Below, in pieces: positions 6,217 through 7,140 of a stretch of 7,140 bases of DNA. The stretch spans positions 1-7,140 of the forward strand of contig CAZVUK010000032.1 in NCBI GenBank assembly GCA_964630225.1, written 5' to 3'. The position numbers and the translations under genes were made by a program. Every line of letters starts with the position of its first letter. Position 1 is the first letter of the stretch. Under the pieces are notes generated by a model, which was not told where the DNA came from, did no database searches, and was given only the letters and a program-made list of their open reading frames with translations. The DNA comes from CAYZRY01 sp964630225 (GTDB taxonomy: Bacteria; Bacillota_I; Bacilli_A; RF39; UBA660).

Positions 6217-6799
6217 TTAGCTGCTTAAAGTTTATCAAAACATTTAAGGCAGCTTTTTTGTTGGCTAGAGTTGCTTCGGTATCGGCGGCATTGTCCATCG
6301 TTTCCGAGGCGGAATCATCCCAACTAGTATATATTCTAATTGTTTTGGTTCGGGTAACATCGGTTAATAAAACTTGTCCCATCAAGTTTGTCAGCATTCC
6401 ATTAACTGGAACAATCGAACCACCATTTTACGAATAGCCGGTAACCTTAAGATCAGTTACAGCACCATCTGGTGGAACAGACGTAACAATATTATAGTCA
6501 AATGATGTATCGACATTTGTGTAATCTAGAACCAAATCGAAATAAGCTACTGACCTAGGTGCCATTACACCTTCCTTTACATGGACATTACTTATTATCG
6601 TCGGACTTATCGTATTAGTTATATAAGAATTTTGAATAACATCTTGGGAATTTACCTTGATTTGCCATCTAGCAATGGACATTGCAACATCACCAAAAGC
6701 AGAAGTATTGTACTTACTGTACGTCTCCGGCACCATGCTAATCAAAGCAAAAAGAGATATAAATGCTAATGCTAATTTTATCTTATGAAATTTAGGCAT
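6209..6799 (-). pseudogene. TasA-like SipW substrate interrupted by one stop codon
   Basis: The frame of 196 residues is open except for one TAA at codon 124 (6428..6430). Coding style continues in the same frame on both sides (VTGYS, stop, NGGSIVPVNG), so a single base substitution or sequencing error explains it. The N-terminus has a Lys/His-rich start, a hydrophobic core (9-23) and PETYSKYNTSA (24-34), the SipW-type boundary like T-Y-A-K-Y of TasA relatives. It is followed by SIARWQIKVN (41-50), a strand I recall from TasA-like proteins. The C-terminal half includes TIRIYTSWDD. The start at 6799 is well supported by GGAAGGGG a few nt upstream. The last 8 nt overlap the converging plus-strand gene. 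As it reads, only a 123-aa truncated protein would be secreted. I treat the call as a broken gene pending read support. Confidence 0.75.
6219..6259 (+). terminator. Rho-independent terminator ending the sipW operon
   Basis: AGCTGCTTAAA (6219..6229) pairs with TTTAAGGCAGCT (6243..6254) with one bulged base and a 13-nt loop, followed by a run of six T. It starts 3 nt after the operon's last stop codon. The hairpin lies inside the 3' coding end of the opposing gene. On the minus strand no T-run follows, so it acts for the plus strand only. Confidence 0.85.
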
Positions 6800-6802
6800 A
6801 AT

Positions 6803-6810
6803 CCCCTTCC
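6803..6810 (-). promoter_or_regulatory. Shine-Dalgarno of the TasA-like gene
   Basis: GGAAGGGG on the minus strand precedes the ATG at 6799 by 3 nt (5 nt from the GGAAGG core). A consensus -35 box TTGACA lies upstream at 6838..6843, but no well-placed -10 hexamer is clear, so I do not call the promoter itself. Confidence 0.65.
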
Positions 6811-6899
6811 CTCTTTACAATAGAATAACATATAAACTGTCAAAAAATTTGCATTTTATGTAAATTATTTGTCTAGTTTACAATTTGGCTGTAAAAGGA

Positions 6900-6935
6900 A
6901 AAAGAGAAAACGTCAATTAAGATGTTTCCTCTTTT
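6900..6935 (-). terminator. Rho-independent terminator downstream of trxB
   Basis: On the minus strand AAAAGAGGAAAC pairs with GTTTTCTCTTTT (12 bp with one G-U pair). A short inner TC/GA extension follows an A-C mismatch, and the loop is TTAATT. A T-rich tail (TTTTTCCTTTT) follows. It lies about 100 nt beyond the trxB stop and before the TasA-like gene, separating the two same-strand genes. The stem has few G-C pairs, so strength is uncertain. The plus-strand reading lacks an immediate T run. Confidence 0.65.
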
Positions 6936-7035
6936 GCTTAATAAGTTTTTTACCCTTTGTTTTTAAGCTTTTACGACGGTATTTTAAATAAATAATCACT
7001 GTCTAGTACTATACATATTTTTAATACCATTAATA

Positions 7036-7140
7036 TTATTTGAAGTTTTTCTCTATGTAACTTACAGCTTCAAGTGCTGCAATCGTTCCATCGCTTACAG
7101 CCGTTGTTAGCTGTCTAACCTCTTTGCTGCGACAATCTCC
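7036..7140 (-). CDS. trxB: Thioredoxin-disulfide reductase, C-terminal fragment (cut by window edge)
   Basis: The last 34 codons of a minus-strand gene are visible. They begin GDCRSKEVRQLTTAVSDGT, followed by IAALEAVSYIEKNFK and TAA. The GD-x-R...RQ...TA..DG..AA..A..YI pattern is the conserved FAD-binding C-terminal signature of bacterial thioredoxin reductase, which uses NADPH to reduce thioredoxin in the cytoplasm. The rest of the gene, with the CxxC centre, lies to the right of the window. It is a housekeeping gene, probably unrelated to the sipW locus. Related pyridine-nucleotide disulfide oxidoreductases, such as ferredoxin-NADP reductase of the TrxR type, are less likely given the RQ..TA..DG spacing. 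Confidence 0.88.
   Translation of the reverse strand, partial: GDCRSKEVRQLTTAVSDGTIAALEAVSYIEKNFK

Noticed and set aside
6581..6769. Plus-strand open frame opposite the TasA-like gene
   Set aside because: It has no Shine-Dalgarno and no recognisable protein character, and the minus strand carries the clear signal peptide and start signals.
6814..6843. Promoter of the TasA-like gene with TTGACA and TGTAAA 18 nt apart
   Set aside because: The -10 candidate would place the transcript start within the ribosome binding site. Only the -35 match is convincing.
6913..6999. Minus-strand 28-codon frame from GTG, very rich in Lys and Arg
   Set aside because: It has no Shine-Dalgarno, uses a GTG start and ends inside the trxB terminator hairpin. 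A Lys/Arg-rich reading is expected by chance from A-rich DNA.

Overview
The window is AT-rich DNA using the standard bacterial code. Trp is TGG throughout, the stop codons seen are TAA and TAG, and the Shine-Dalgarno sites are strong and purine-rich. Protein style, short intergenic gaps and surface-protein families suggest an uncultured low-GC Bacillota or Mollicutes-like bacterium (RF39, Izemoplasmatales, Acholeplasmatales or Erysipelotrichales relatives). No marker gene here fixes the taxon.

Layout. On the left, a minus-strand gene (88..1008) encodes a large secreted beta-rich surface protein with a SipW-type signal remnant, followed by a strong palindromic terminator (54..83). Its 5' end abuts head-to-head the 5'-truncated remnant of a second secreted protein on the plus strand (1013..1450). 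Neither gene keeps a start codon with a ribosome binding site, so the junction near 1002..1016 is a deletion or inversion scar or an assembly join. From 1465 to 6216 a tight plus-strand operon follows: an unrecognised 318-aa protein, a membrane-anchored McrB-like AAA+ ATPase, a DUF2357/McrC-like protein with no visible nuclease domain, a SipW-type (Ser/His) signal peptidase, and a small SipW-type secreted or anchored protein. It ends in a rho-independent terminator (6219..6259). Converging on it is a minus-strand TasA-like secreted protein gene (6209..6799), interrupted by one in-frame TAA. At the right edge is the C-terminus of thioredoxin reductase on the minus strand, followed by its own terminator (6900..6935).

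How the genes may work together. SipW is the dedicated signal peptidase for TasA/camelysin-type fibre or surface proteins, and four proteins here have the matching signal-to-mature boundary (FA-WF, S-KY, or a mature-domain start). The unusual part is the core of unknown protein, two-pass membrane AAA+ McrB-like motor and nuclease-free DUF2357 partner, translationally coupled to SipW and flanked by its substrates. My inference is that this McrB/DUF2357 pair acts in export, assembly or control of a surface fibre rather than in DNA restriction. Two of the four putative substrates are damaged, which fits a locus undergoing variation or decay.
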